Position numbers and translations under genes: made by a program. The notes below the pieces were generated by a model, which worked only from the letters and a program-made list of their open reading frames with translations, was not told the origin of the DNA and made no database searches. Source: an uncultured bacterium (GTDB lineage Bacteria > Acidobacteriota > Thermoanaerobaculia > Multivoradales > JAHEKO01). Taken from it: a stretch of 8,089 bases of DNA. The stretch covers positions 1 to 8,089 of the forward strand of contig CALILB010000039.1 in the NCBI GenBank assembly GCA_938016625.1, written 5' to 3'. How positions within the stretch are numbered: position 1 is the first letter of the stretch; every line of letters begins with the position of its first letter. This document shows, piece by piece, positions 1 to 6,947 of the stretch.

Positions 1-180
1 CACACCTGGTCGTGGGACGAGTTCTGGAACGAGACCGATTGGGAATACTGGGAGTCACGCCAGGACCGGCTGTGTCAGAACTGCGCCATGCACTCCGGGT
101 TCGAGGCCTCGGTGGTCAAGGAGCTGCCGAGCAATCCCGGCGACATGGTGAAGTTGGCAGCCTGGAATCTGTTGGGCTGA
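1..180 (+). CDS. hpnH: HpnH C-terminus (adenosylhopane synthase, radical SAM), 5'-truncated by window
   Basis: Reading frame 1 is open from the window edge to the TGA at 178-180 and gives 59 residues. It contains LCQNCAMHSGFEAS (about residues 25-38), which matches the CxNCxxHxGFE-type segment in the C-terminal domain of HpnH, the hopanoid-associated radical SAM protein. HpnH joins the 5'-deoxyadenosyl group of SAM to diploptene to form adenosylhopane, the first step of hopanoid side-chain building, in the cytoplasm or at the inner membrane face. The radical SAM CxxxCxxC cluster motif lies upstream of the window and cannot be checked. The aromatic stretch before it (WSWDEFWNETDWEYW) is also as expected in this domain. 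The next genes, hpnA and hpnG, support the call. The gap to hpnA is 35 nt without a terminator, so co-transcription is likely. The main doubt is the short length seen. Confidence 0.85.
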   Translation, partial: HTWSWDEFWNETDWEYWESRQDRLCQNCAMHSGFEASVVKELPSNPGDMVKLAAWNLLG

Positions 181-215
181 CGTTTACCTTCAATCCTGCA
201 TAAACTGAGGGTCCG

Positions 216-1211
216 GTGAGCACGATATTTCTCACGGGCGCCACCGGTTTCATCGGCGGCCATTTGCTCAAAGCCCTGGTGAACGAGGGCGCCAAGGTCC
301 GCTGTCTGGTCAGAAGGTCCAGCTCCCGGCGCAACCTGAAGGGGCTGCCGGTGGAGGAGGTCGAGGCCGACCTGCGCGCACCCAATCTGCTGCGCGAGGT
401 GATGACGGGCTGCGATCTCGTCTTCCACTGTGCGGCGGACTACCGGCTCTACGCTCGCGATAAGAGTGAGCTCTATGACACCAACGTCGAGGGCACACGC
501 AATGTCCTGAAGATCGCCTCCGAGACCGGCGTGCGCCGGATCGTCTACACCAGCTCGGTCGGCGCCCTGGGTCTCCACCCGGATGGCAGGCCGGCGGACG
601 AGACCACGCCGGTGACCCTCAAAGACATGGTGGGGCACTACAAGAAGAGCAAGTTCCTGGCCGAGAGAGTGGCCGACGAGTGGGTGGCCAAGGGACTGCC
701 GGTGGTGATCGTCAACCCGTCGACACCGGTCGGTGAGGGCGATCTCAAGCCCACCGCCACGGGCAAGATGATCGTCGATTTCTTGAAGCGCAAGATACCG
801 GGCTATGTCGATACCGGTCTCAACCTGGTCGATGTACGGGACGTCGCCCAGGGGCACCTGCTGGCCGCCCAGAAGGGCAAGGTGGGGGAGAAGTACATCC
901 TCGGCAATCGGAACATGTCGCTCGAGGAGATCTTCACCACCCTGGCCGAGATCTCGGGTCTACCGGCGCCCAAATTTGAGATTCCCCACTGGCTGCCCAT
1001 GGGCGTGGCCGCCGTCGAGACGACCTTCTGTCGGCTGACCGGTTTCGAGCCCCGGGTGCCGCTCGAATCGGTCAAGCTGTCTCGCCACAAGATGTACTTC
1101 GACGGCAGCAAGGCGGTGCGTGAGCTGGGGATGCCGCAGACACCGGTGGAGGAGGCGCTCCGGCGGGCCGTCGACTGGTTCCGAGACAACAACTACGTAC
1201 CCCGGAAATAG
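216..1211 (+). CDS. hpnA: HpnA, hopanoid-associated NAD(P)-dependent sugar epimerase/reductase (extended SDR)
   Basis: This 331-residue protein is an extended short-chain dehydrogenase/reductase. The N-terminal Rossmann fold carries TGATGFIG (residues 7-14), the NAD(P)-binding glycine motif. The catalytic Ser region is YTSSVGALG (111-119) and the active-site YxxxK is Y142/K146 in HYKKSK. Length and the VNPSTPVGEGDLKPTATG segment (166-183) match HpnA, the hopanoid-associated sugar epimerase that resembles dihydroflavonol 4-reductases. Its exact substrate is not well established in the family; a ribose-derived hopanoid side chain is the natural guess from context. The GTG start at 216 is preceded by GAGGG (207-211), only 4 nt away, and the glycine motif falls at the usual distance from the N-terminus. 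It sits between hpnH and hpnG, with 5 nt to hpnG, so it belongs to the same operon. No catalytic residue is missing. Confidence 0.93.
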   Translation: MSTIFLTGATGFIGGHLLKALVNEGAKVRCLVRRSSSRRNLKGLPVEEVEADLRAPNLLREVMTGCDLVFHCAADYRLYARDKSELYDTNVEGTRNVLKIASETGVRRIVYTSSVGALGLHPDGRPADETTPVTLKDMVGHYKKSKFLAERVADEWVAKGLPVVIVNPSTPVGEGDLKPTATGKMIVDFLKRKIPGYVDTGLNLVDVRDVAQGHLLAAQKGKVGEKYILGNRNMSLEEIFTTLAEISGLPAPKFEIPHWLPMGVAAVETTFCRLTGFEPRVPLESVKLSRHKMYFDGSKAVRELGMPQTPVEEALRRAVDWFRDNNYVPRK

Positions 1212-1216
1212 GGTCG

Positions 1217-1957
1217 ATGTCGAACCTCGGCAAGAAGATCGCCGTCGTCGCCGCTCTGGAAGAGGAGCTCAGCCCGCTTGCCGAACGGCTCCGGGATCCG
1301 GTGAGCCGGCGACTGGACTCGCTCCGCGTCACCGAGGGGCGGCTGGGAGAGGTGCAAGTGGTTCTGGCTGCCACAGGGGATGGAGAACAGGCGGCCAAAG
1401 CGGGGATCTCCCAGCTTTTCGCCTACCGGGAGATCGATGCCCTGATCGTGGTGGGGGTGGCCGGGGGACTCGATCCCGGTCTCCAGGCCGGTGCGGTCGT
1501 CGCGGCTCGTGCGGTGCACAACGGCACCGGACGCGTGGGCGAGCCCGATCAGGAGTGGCTGGCTCGTGCCTTCCAGAGAGAAGGGACGATCGCGGGGACG
1601 GTGGTCAGTTCGAGTGGGATTGCCGTCGATCCCGAGTCGAAGTCTCGTCTGTGGCTGGAGCTGGATGCCGGAGAGCCGGCTGTCGTCGATCTCGAGTCGG
1701 CGACCTACGCTCGGGCGGCGGTCGCGAAGAACATCCCCTATTTGGTGGTGCGGGCGGTGAGCGACACCGCCGACGAGACCCTGCCGTTGGATTTCAATCG
1801 GTTCTTTGGCCCTGACGGACGGATCGATCGCAACCGGGTGCTGCGGCATGCCCTGCTTCATCCGGCCCTGTTGCCACGACTGTTGGCTCTGCGCGACCGG
1901 GTCCGTGAGTGTTCGCAAAAGCTGGCGGATGTCGTGGAGGGAGTGCTGTGCGAGTGA
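1217..1957 (+). CDS. hpnG: HpnG, hopanoid-associated nucleoside phosphorylase-like protein
   Basis: This 246-residue protein belongs to the purine nucleoside phosphorylase/MTA-SAH nucleosidase (PNP_UDP) superfamily. Visible motifs are VAALEEEL (11-18, like the N-terminal GAMEEE of MTA/SAH nucleosidases), ATGDGEQAA (52-60), VVGVAGGLDP (78-87), the ribose-contacting segment VVDLESATYARAA (157-169, like vDMEsaA) and the catalytic SD in VRAVSDTADE (S182, D183). In hopanoid makers HpnG acts after HpnH and releases adenine from adenosylhopane, giving a (phospho)ribosylhopane. The ATG at 1217 follows the hpnA stop by 5 nt with only a weak AGGG upstream, so translation is probably coupled to hpnA. 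The 3' end overlaps the next gene by 10 bp. A generic nucleosidase cannot be excluded from sequence alone, but the hpnH-hpnA context makes HpnG far more likely. Confidence 0.9.
   Translation: MSNLGKKIAVVAALEEELSPLAERLRDPVSRRLDSLRVTEGRLGEVQVVLAATGDGEQAAKAGISQLFAYREIDALIVVGVAGGLDPGLQAGAVVAARAVHNGTGRVGEPDQEWLARAFQREGTIAGTVVSSSGIAVDPESKSRLWLELDAGEPAVVDLESATYARAAVAKNIPYLVVRAVSDTADETLPLDFNRFFGPDGRIDRNRVLRHALLHPALLPRLLALRDRVRECSQKLADVVEGVLCE
1936..1943 (+). promoter_or_regulatory. Strong Shine-Dalgarno that sets the hydrolase start
   Basis: GGAGGGAG inside the 3' end of hpnG lies 4-7 nt upstream of the GTG at 1948. It is the best ribosome binding site in the window and decides the start of the downstream hydrolase against an upstream GTG at 1909, which lacks such a site and would put thirteen extra residues ahead of the signal peptide. 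Confidence 0.7.
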
Positions 1958-3360
1958 GGCGGGGAACCCCGAGACGGATCGCGGCGTTGGTGCCGGTCAT
2001 CTTTGCTGCAGCGCTGCTGGCTGCGGCATCGGCTGGTGCCCAGGAAGCAGAGGATCTCAAGCCGCGCAAGCTGATCATCTCCCTCGATGCGGTGCCCTAC
2101 TGGGTCGTCGAGGACGTGATGGACCCCGACTTTGGTGACGGGGGCCTGTTCAGGGACTTCAAGGGTCCGGTGCCCATGGTCAGCACCTTTCCCTCCTCGA
2201 CCAGTATCGCGCTGGTCGGCATGCTGGGTCCGTTTGGTCTCGGGCTCTCGCCCGGTTACGAAGCCCGCTTCTACGATTGGGAGATGGGAAAGGTCCGTGG
2301 CGGGGGCGTGGTGAGCTACCACCGGATCGAGTTCCCATGGCGGGAGTATTTCGATTGGGGCCGCAAAGGACCGGTGGGGAGCGCCATCGAAGGAACCCGA
2401 CCGGTCAAGTACAGCATCAAGCGGCTCCGGCGCGCGATCGAGGATTTTGCCACCAACAACCGGGAGACCTTCTTTATCTACATCGCCCCTACCGACACTG
2501 CGGCGCATACCAAGGGTCCCGAGGCTCTCAAGGAGGTCTTTGTCGCCCTCGACGAGATGCTCATCGAGCTCCAGGAGACCCAGGAGCGTCCGATCGAAGT
2601 GGTGATCTTCTCCGATCACGGCCTGTCGGGTGACGAGCCGCTGATCAATGTCTGGAAGGGCCTCAAGAAGGCGCTCAAGGAGGCGGGATTCAAACGCCGG
2701 CCAAAACACCTCAAAGGACCCAAGGACGTCGTGTTGATCCCCTTTGGCCTGGTCTCCAGTGTCGAAGCCTATGTCTTGGATGAAGACAAGAGTGCGATAG
2801 CCGGAGTCATGGCTTCAGTTCCTGGGATCGACTTGTGCGTGTACGAATCCGATGAAGGCTGGACGGTGGAGAGCAGACGGGGAAACGCCGCCTTTCGGGG
2901 CGAGGAGACCGCCTCCGGTCTGGTCTGGCACTACGAGTCGATAACCGGCGATCCGTTCGACTATCTGCCGCTGATCGAGAAGTCGGGCCTGCCGACCGGG
3001 AGCGAATCTAAGAGTCTGCCCGACGCGGAGTGGTTTCGCGCCACGGCCGACGCCACCTACCCGGATGCCTTCTATCGCCTCATGCGATCCTTCGAGCTGG
3101 TCGAGAACCCGGCCTCGATCTTGTGCTCTGTGGAGCCGGGCTATATGTATGGCTCCCGCAAGACCGAGCGTCTGGCGATGCTGGGTGGGGGGCGCTTGCG
3201 CTGGACCCATGGGGCGCTGTTCCGCGAGGCCACGTTGGGCTTTTTGATGAGCAATGTCGCCGACTGGGAGCCCCCGGCGGCGGTGCGGTTCGACCAGAGT
3301 CTGATGCCTTTTCTGGAGGTGGAGCGAGGGGCCGACAATTTTGCGGCCGGCAGTAGGTAG
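1948..3360 (+). CDS. Secreted alkaline phosphatase/NPP-superfamily hydrolase linked to hpnG
   Basis: From the GTG at 1948 this is a 470-residue protein. The N-terminus is a signal peptide: basic MRVRRGTPRR, a hydrophobic core about 11-27, and a likely cleavage after AGA at about residue 31. The mature part shows the full metal-site set of the type I phosphodiesterase/nucleotide pyrophosphatase and alkaline phosphatase superfamily: D47 in ISLDAVP, a probable nucleophile T85 in STFPSSTS (compare FPSKT of NPPs), D183 and H187 in TDTAAH, D223/H224 in FSDHG, and H421 in RWTHG. A two-metal phosphate-ester hydrolase in the periplasm is the inferred role. The substrate is unknown. Its start overlaps the end of hpnG by 10 bp, so the two are translationally coupled; a role in hopanoid side-chain processing is plausible. 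Alternatives are a phosphodiesterase, sulfatase or phospholipid-headgroup enzyme. The superfamily call is firm, the function is not. Confidence 0.8.
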   Translation: MRVRRGTPRRIAALVPVIFAAALLAAASAGAQEAEDLKPRKLIISLDAVPYWVVEDVMDPDFGDGGLFRDFKGPVPMVSTFPSSTSIALVGMLGPFGLGLSPGYEARFYDWEMGKVRGGGVVSYHRIEFPWREYFDWGRKGPVGSAIEGTRPVKYSIKRLRRAIEDFATNNRETFFIYIAPTDTAAHTKGPEALKEVFVALDEMLIELQETQERPIEVVIFSDHGLSGDEPLINVWKGLKKALKEAGFKRRPKHLKGPKDVVLIPFGLVSSVEAYVLDEDKSAIAGVMASVPGIDLCVYESDEGWTVESRRGNAAFRGEETASGLVWHYESITGDPFDYLPLIEKSGLPTGSESKSLPDAEWFRATADATYPDAFYRLMRSFELVENPASILCSVEPGYMYGSRKTERLAMLGGGRLRWTHGALFREATLGFLMSNVADWEPPAAVRFDQSLMPFLEVERGADNFAAGSR

Positions 3361-3370
3361 ATCCCCGAGG

Positions 3371-3400
3371 ATGACGTAAAATGGGGCCAACCTGTAAAAT
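3371..3400 (+). promoter_or_regulatory. Putative sigma70-type promoter of the mevalonate operon
   Basis: The -35-like ATGACG (3371-3376, four of six to TTGACA) and the -10-like TAAAAT (3395-3400, five of six to TATAAT) are separated by 18 bp. It lies in the only gap over 100 bp in the window, just after the hydrolase stop and before the prenyl synthase gene. Transcription would begin near 3407, inside the palindrome at 3402-3417. AT-rich hexamers are rare in this GC-rich sequence, which helps the call, but sigma specificity in this organism is unknown. Confidence 0.45.
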
Positions 3401-3401
3401 G
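3376..3401 (+). repeat. Two GTAAAATG direct repeats, 18 nt apart start to start
   Basis: GTAAAATG occurs at 3376-3383 and again at 3394-3401. The second copy includes the proposed -10 hexamer. The pair may mark two alternative -10 elements or a binding site for a regulator contacting the DNA on nearly the same face (18 bp is under two helical turns). They are perfect copies, but short. Confidence 0.55.
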
Positions 3402-3417
3402 ACTCCGAGCTCGGAGT
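3402..3417. promoter_or_regulatory. Perfect 16-bp palindrome, candidate operator or leader hairpin
   Basis: ACTCCGAGCTCGGAGT is identical to its own reverse complement. It starts 1 nt after the proposed -10 hexamer and covers the expected transcription start, a classic place for a repressor operator. As RNA it could form a 6-bp stem with an AGCT loop, followed by UUGUGU, which is a poor terminator tail. The palindrome is plain in the sequence; its function is inferred. Confidence 0.55.
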
Positions 3418-3459
3418 TTGTGTCCCGGCACTGGCCGGTAGGCGGCGCTGTCTTTTGGT

Positions 3460-3466
3460 CTCGGAG
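3460..3466 (+). promoter_or_regulatory. Shine-Dalgarno segment repeating one palindrome arm
   Basis: CTCGGAG here contains GGAG (3463-3466), 9 nt before the ATG at 3476. The same seven bases form the right arm of the palindrome (3410-3416). The left arm CTCCGAG (3403-3409) can therefore pair with either copy, so it could hide or free the ribosome binding site. This is a structural possibility only. Confidence 0.4.
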
Positions 3467-3475
3467 CAGGCGCGG

Positions 3476-4618
3476 ATGAGCGAGAGACCGGTGTCGAAGA
3501 CAGGAAAAGCTGCGGGTTTGGGAACCATGGAGATTTCGGCGCCAGCGATGCCAACCTTCGAGGCTCTCCTCGACTCCTTTCGCCAACAACTCGAGAACGA
3601 GTTGAGCTTGTGGCTGGCGGTCAAGCAAGACCGGGCCAAAGAGGTCGTGCCCGCGTCCGAGGAACTGACCGGCGTGCTCTCGGACTATGTTTTCCGTGGC
3701 GGCAAGCGCCTCCGCCCGGCCCTGCTCTATTACAGCTACCGGAGTTGTGGCGGCTCCAGCGACGAGACCGTCATGCCGATGGCGATGGCGGTCGAGCTGC
3801 TCCACACCTATCTGCTGGCCCACGACGACATCATGGATCGGGCGGAGCTGCGACGGGGCGAGCCGGCCGTGCATCTGGTTTTTCGCGATCTACATGGCTC
3901 CCGCGATTGGGCCGGCGACTCGGATCACTTTGGCCAATCGGTGGCTATCCTCCTCGGGGACCTGGCTCAGGCCTATTCGATGGAGCTCTTTGCCTCTACC
4001 CCGGCCGATGAAGAGAACTGGCCCGAGCTCCGCACGGCGTTCTGTTCGATGGTGCAGGAGGTGATCGTCGGCCAGTACCTGGAGATGACCGCCGGCTACC
4101 GGGAGGACCTGGGCGAAGAGGAGCTCCTGCGCGTGCTACGGATGAAGTCGGGGCGCTACAGCGTGGAGTGGCCGATGCACCTGGGGTCCATCCTGGCGGG
4201 CGCTGCCACAGAGACGCGGGAGGGGCTGTGCCGGTACGGGTCGCTTATGGGTGAGGCCTTCCAGCTGCAGGATGATCTGCTGGGTATGTTTGGTGATCCC
4301 GAGCGGGTCGGCAAACCGGTGGGCGAGGATCTGGCCGAGGGCAAGTTCACGGTGCTGATTCACCACGCACTGCGTCAGGCGCCGGTGGCCGGTCGTAAGC
4401 TGCTGGCCGCGGCTCTCGGCAACCCCGACCTCACGCCCGACGAAGTGTCAAAGGCCCAGGAGGTCATTCGCGAGACCGGGGCGGAAGCGAAGGTCGTACA
4501 GATGATCGATGAGCGGATGGGCGCGGCGCAAGCGATCCTGGCCAAGCTCGAGCTCGAGCCGGAGGGCAAGCGTTTCTTCGAAGGGCTGGTCGAATACCTG
4601 CGGGGTCGAGAGGCATGA
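3476..4618 (+). CDS. Short-chain trans-polyprenyl diphosphate synthase (FPP/GGPP synthase)
   Basis: This enzyme condenses IPP with allylic diphosphates in the cytoplasm to give C15 or C20 precursors. From the ATG at 3476 it has 380 residues. Motifs in order: GGKRLRP (75-81), first Asp-rich motif DDIMD (117-121) followed by RR (126-127), GQYLEM (199-204), the KS lysine K224, and the second Asp-rich region QLQDDLLGMFGD (263-274), then GKPVGEDLAEGK. The first motif lacks the two-residue insertion of ordinary bacterial FPP synthases and has Tyr at position -5, as in archaeal-type GGPP synthases. The second reads DDLLG rather than DDxxD, as in many actinobacterial-type homologues. Product length is therefore uncertain; FPP would feed squalene and hopanoids. 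Clear homology begins near MPTFEALLDSF, so the ATG at 3527 (363 residues) is an alternative start. A TTG at 3455 is less likely. It is the first gene of the mevalonate operon and overlaps the next by ATGA. Confidence 0.94.
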   Translation: MSERPVSKTGKAAGLGTMEISAPAMPTFEALLDSFRQQLENELSLWLAVKQDRAKEVVPASEELTGVLSDYVFRGGKRLRPALLYYSYRSCGGSSDETVMPMAMAVELLHTYLLAHDDIMDRAELRRGEPAVHLVFRDLHGSRDWAGDSDHFGQSVAILLGDLAQAYSMELFASTPADEENWPELRTAFCSMVQEVIVGQYLEMTAGYREDLGEEELLRVLRMKSGRYSVEWPMHLGSILAGAATETREGLCRYGSLMGEAFQLQDDLLGMFGDPERVGKPVGEDLAEGKFTVLIHHALRQAPVAGRKLLAAALGNPDLTPDEVSKAQEVIRETGAEAKVVQMIDERMGAAQAILAKLELEPEGKRFFEGLVEYLRGREA

Positions 4619-5667
4619 AGGCGGCCAAGGCTTCGAATCGACCGGCTGCGCTCGATTCTTCCGAGCGGGATCGCAAGGCGGAGCACATCGATCTCGCTCT
4701 CCAGGATCGCATGCAGGTTCATGGGAGCTACTTCGAAGAGTACGCCTTTCAACACGAGGGCCTGCCGGAGCTCGACTTAGCGCAGCTCGATCTCGGGGTG
4801 GAGTTTCTCGGCAAGAGTCTGGCGGCGCCTCTTCTCATCTCCTGTATGACCGGCGGTACCGAGGAGGCGACTCGTATCAACCACAATCTGGCGATCGCGG
4901 CGGAGAAGACGGGGATCGCCATCGGTCTCGGATCGCAGAGAAAGGCGATTGAGGATCCGTCGCTCGTCGAGAGCTTTCAAATCCGCTCGTTGGCTCCGTC
5001 GGTGCCCATCCTGGCCAATCTGGGTGCGGTACAGCTGAATTACGGTTTTGGGGTCGACGAGTGCCGGGCCGCGGTGGAGATGATCGACGCGGACGCCCTG
5101 GTCTTTCACCTCAACCCCCTGCAGGAGGCGTTGCAACCGGAAGGGCAGGGGGATTTCACCGGTCTGCTCGCCAAGATGGGTGAGATCGCGGGCAGGTTGG
5201 AGGTGCCGGTGATCGTCAAGGAGGTCGGTTGTGGAATCTCGGGAGCCACAGGGCGAGCTCTCGACAAGGCAGGCATGACCATCATCGACACGGCGGGGGT
5301 TGGTGGTACGAGCTGGGCGAGAATCGAGGCTCAACGGGCTCGGGATCTGGAGATCGGAGAGCTCTTCGCCGACTGGGGAATACCCACTCCCGAGTCGATC
5401 CGGCAGTTGCGGGAGATCCCGGGTTTGACGATTATCGGCAGTGGCGGGGTCCGCAACGGAATCGAGGCCGCCAAGGCGATCGCGCTCGGCGCCGATCTGG
5501 TGGGAATGGCGCAGCCATTCTTGATTGCGGCCGACGAGTCGGCGGATGCGGCCGTCGAAAAGGCTCGGAAGGTCGCCCGGGAGCTGAAAATCGCCATGTT
5601 TTGTGTGGGTGCGCGCAGTGTTGCCGAGCTCCAGCAAGTCGAGCTGCGCCATAAGAACGAGGGGTAG
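4615..5667 (+). CDS. fni: Type 2 isopentenyl-diphosphate delta-isomerase (FMN-dependent)
   Basis: The 350-residue protein interconverts IPP and DMAPP with reduced FMN and a divalent metal, in the cytoplasm. It supplies the DMAPP that a mevalonate-only cell cannot make otherwise. The TIM-barrel family motifs are all present: RKAEHIDL (20-27), the FMN-binding MTGG (78-81), GLGSQR (104-109), NLGAVQLNYG (135-144), HLNPLQEALQPEG (165-177) with the conserved substrate and metal residues, KEVGCGIS (202-209), GGTSWARIE (230-238) and the phosphate-binding GSGGVRNG (275-282). The length is usual for the family. The ATG overlaps the TGA of the prenyl synthase (ATGA), so translation is coupled. It is unrelated to the Nudix-type Idi-1. 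HMG-CoA reductase follows after 5 nt. Confidence 0.97.
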   Translation: MKAAKASNRPAALDSSERDRKAEHIDLALQDRMQVHGSYFEEYAFQHEGLPELDLAQLDLGVEFLGKSLAAPLLISCMTGGTEEATRINHNLAIAAEKTGIAIGLGSQRKAIEDPSLVESFQIRSLAPSVPILANLGAVQLNYGFGVDECRAAVEMIDADALVFHLNPLQEALQPEGQGDFTGLLAKMGEIAGRLEVPVIVKEVGCGISGATGRALDKAGMTIIDTAGVGGTSWARIEAQRARDLEIGELFADWGIPTPESIRQLREIPGLTIIGSGGVRNGIEAAKAIALGADLVGMAQPFLIAADESADAAVEKARKVARELKIAMFCVGARSVAELQQVELRHKNEG

Positions 5668-5672
5668 GGGAT

Positions 5673-6944
5673 ATGGACCCGATCAAGAAGAAACTCGATA
5701 AGCACGGAGAGCTGGTGCGGGCAATCGTCGAGGGTCGCGCTCGGTTTCACGAGGTGTCGAGTGATCTGAGCGCTGAGGACGCCGCCGGAGTCCGTCGCCA
5801 GGCACTGGAAGAGCTAAAAGGAGTCAGCCTCGAGACGACGGGAAGCTTCACGCTGGATGCCGATCGGGCGTCTCGCCGACACTGTGAGAACTTCATCGGT
5901 GCTGCTCAGATTCCGGTTGGAATCACCGGACCCATGAGTGTCCGCGGCGAGAGCGTCGACAAAGACGAGGAGATCTACGTCCCCTTGGCCACCACCGAGG
6001 GAGCGCTGGTGGCCAGCGTCAACCGCGGGTGCCGGGCGATTCGCGAGGCGGGTGGGGCGGTGGTGCGTGTCGAAGACGTCGGCATGACCCGGGCCCCCGC
6101 CTTCCGTACCTCGGGTGTCGAGCAGACGAGAGAGTTCTTGCAGTGGGTAAAAGACAACGAGGAAGAGATCCGGACGGTCACCGAGGGAACCAGCCGCTAT
6201 CTTCGCCTGATCGACATTCGTCCGCAATCGTTTGGCAGCTCGATCTATCTCCGCTTCCGTTTCGAGTCGGGAGAGGCCATGGGGATGAACATGGCCACCA
6301 TCGCCTGCGACCGTGTGGTCAGAGAGCTCATCGAGCCGGCGACGGGGGTAACCTGTGTGGCCCTGTCGGGCAACTACTGTGTCGACAAGAAGCCGTCGGC
6401 GATCAACTTCCTGGAGGGGCGGGGGAAGAAGATTTTTGCCGAGGTGACACTGGACGGCGGAGTCTTGAAAAGGTCTCTAAAGACCAACGCCCGCGCTCTG
6501 GTCGAAGTTCAGTACCGGAAGAATCTCCTGGGGTCGATCGCCTCCGGCTCGATGGGATTCAACGCCCACTTTGCCAATGTCCTGGCCGCGTTCTTCCTCG
6601 CCACCGGCCAGGATGTGGCGCAGGTCGTCGAAGGGGCTATGGGTGTGACCTGTGTCGAGCCGAGGGGCCCCGAAGGGGTCTATGCCTCGGTCTATCTGCC
6701 CGACGTGCCGCTGGGTGTCGTCGGCGGGGGCACGGCTCTGGACACCCAGAAAGAGGCCCTGGCTCTGCTCGGTGCGCAACCGAGTACCAAAGAGCCGGGG
6801 GCCGGGGTGCGGCGGTTGGCGGAGATTCTGGGTGCGACGGTCCTGGCCGGCGAGCTCTCCTTGCTTTCGGCCTTCACCTCCGGCGATCTGGCCAGCGCAC
6901 ACGAGAAGCTGGGCCGCGGGGCGATCCCCGAAACACCCGCCTAA
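5673..6944 (+). CDS. hmgA: HMG-CoA reductase, class I (archaeal/eukaryotic-type catalytic domain)
   Basis: The enzyme reduces HMG-CoA to mevalonate with two hydride transfers, the committed step of the pathway. The 423 residues are a soluble catalytic domain without membrane segments. Visible motifs are ENFIGAAQIPVGITGP (72-87), TTEGALVAS with catalytic E109, the nucleotide-binding MGMNMAT (203-209), SGNYCVDKKPSAINFLEGRGK with catalytic K239, GQDVAQ with D314, GGGTALDTQKEA (351-362) and the C-terminal catalytic H410 in AHEKLGR. The ENFIG, DKKPSAINxxEGRGK and DTQ motifs and the length fit class I, normally NADPH-dependent, rather than class II enzymes. The ATG has GAGGGG 8 nt upstream (5659-5664), overlapping the end of fni. 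There is a 47-nt gap to mevalonate kinase, and no catalytic residue is missing. Confidence 0.97.
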   Translation: MDPIKKKLDKHGELVRAIVEGRARFHEVSSDLSAEDAAGVRRQALEELKGVSLETTGSFTLDADRASRRHCENFIGAAQIPVGITGPMSVRGESVDKDEEIYVPLATTEGALVASVNRGCRAIREAGGAVVRVEDVGMTRAPAFRTSGVEQTREFLQWVKDNEEEIRTVTEGTSRYLRLIDIRPQSFGSSIYLRFRFESGEAMGMNMATIACDRVVRELIEPATGVTCVALSGNYCVDKKPSAINFLEGRGKKIFAEVTLDGGVLKRSLKTNARALVEVQYRKNLLGSIASGSMGFNAHFANVLAAFFLATGQDVAQVVEGAMGVTCVEPRGPEGVYASVYLPDVPLGVVGGGTALDTQKEALALLGAQPSTKEPGAGVRRLAEILGATVLAGELSLLSAFTSGDLASAHEKLGRGAIPETPA

Positions 6945-6947
6945 CTA

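Noticed and set aside
183..204. Possible promoter before hpnA (TTTACC and CATAAA)
   Set aside because: The spacing is only 10 bp and the gap after hpnH is just 35 nt with no terminator, so read-through from hpnH explains expression better.
75..857. Antisense open frame opposite hpnA and the end of hpnH
   Set aside because: The His/Arg/Leu-rich translation has no recognisable domain and overlaps the conserved hpnA entirely, so it is a shadow.
1909..1947. Earlier GTG start for the hydrolase at 1909
   Set aside because: It has no comparable Shine-Dalgarno and adds thirteen residues before a well-formed signal peptide; the GTG at 1948 has GGAGGGAG just upstream.
3402..3423. Intrinsic terminator after the hydrolase gene
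   Set aside because: The stem is acceptable but the following TTGTGT is not a proper T-run, and the position directly after a -10-like hexamer fits an operator better.
4546..4559. 14-bp perfect palindrome GCTCGAGCTCGAGC
   Set aside because: It lies inside the prenyl synthase coding region and comes from repeated Leu/Glu codons (KLELEP). Such CTCGAG runs recur in this sequence.
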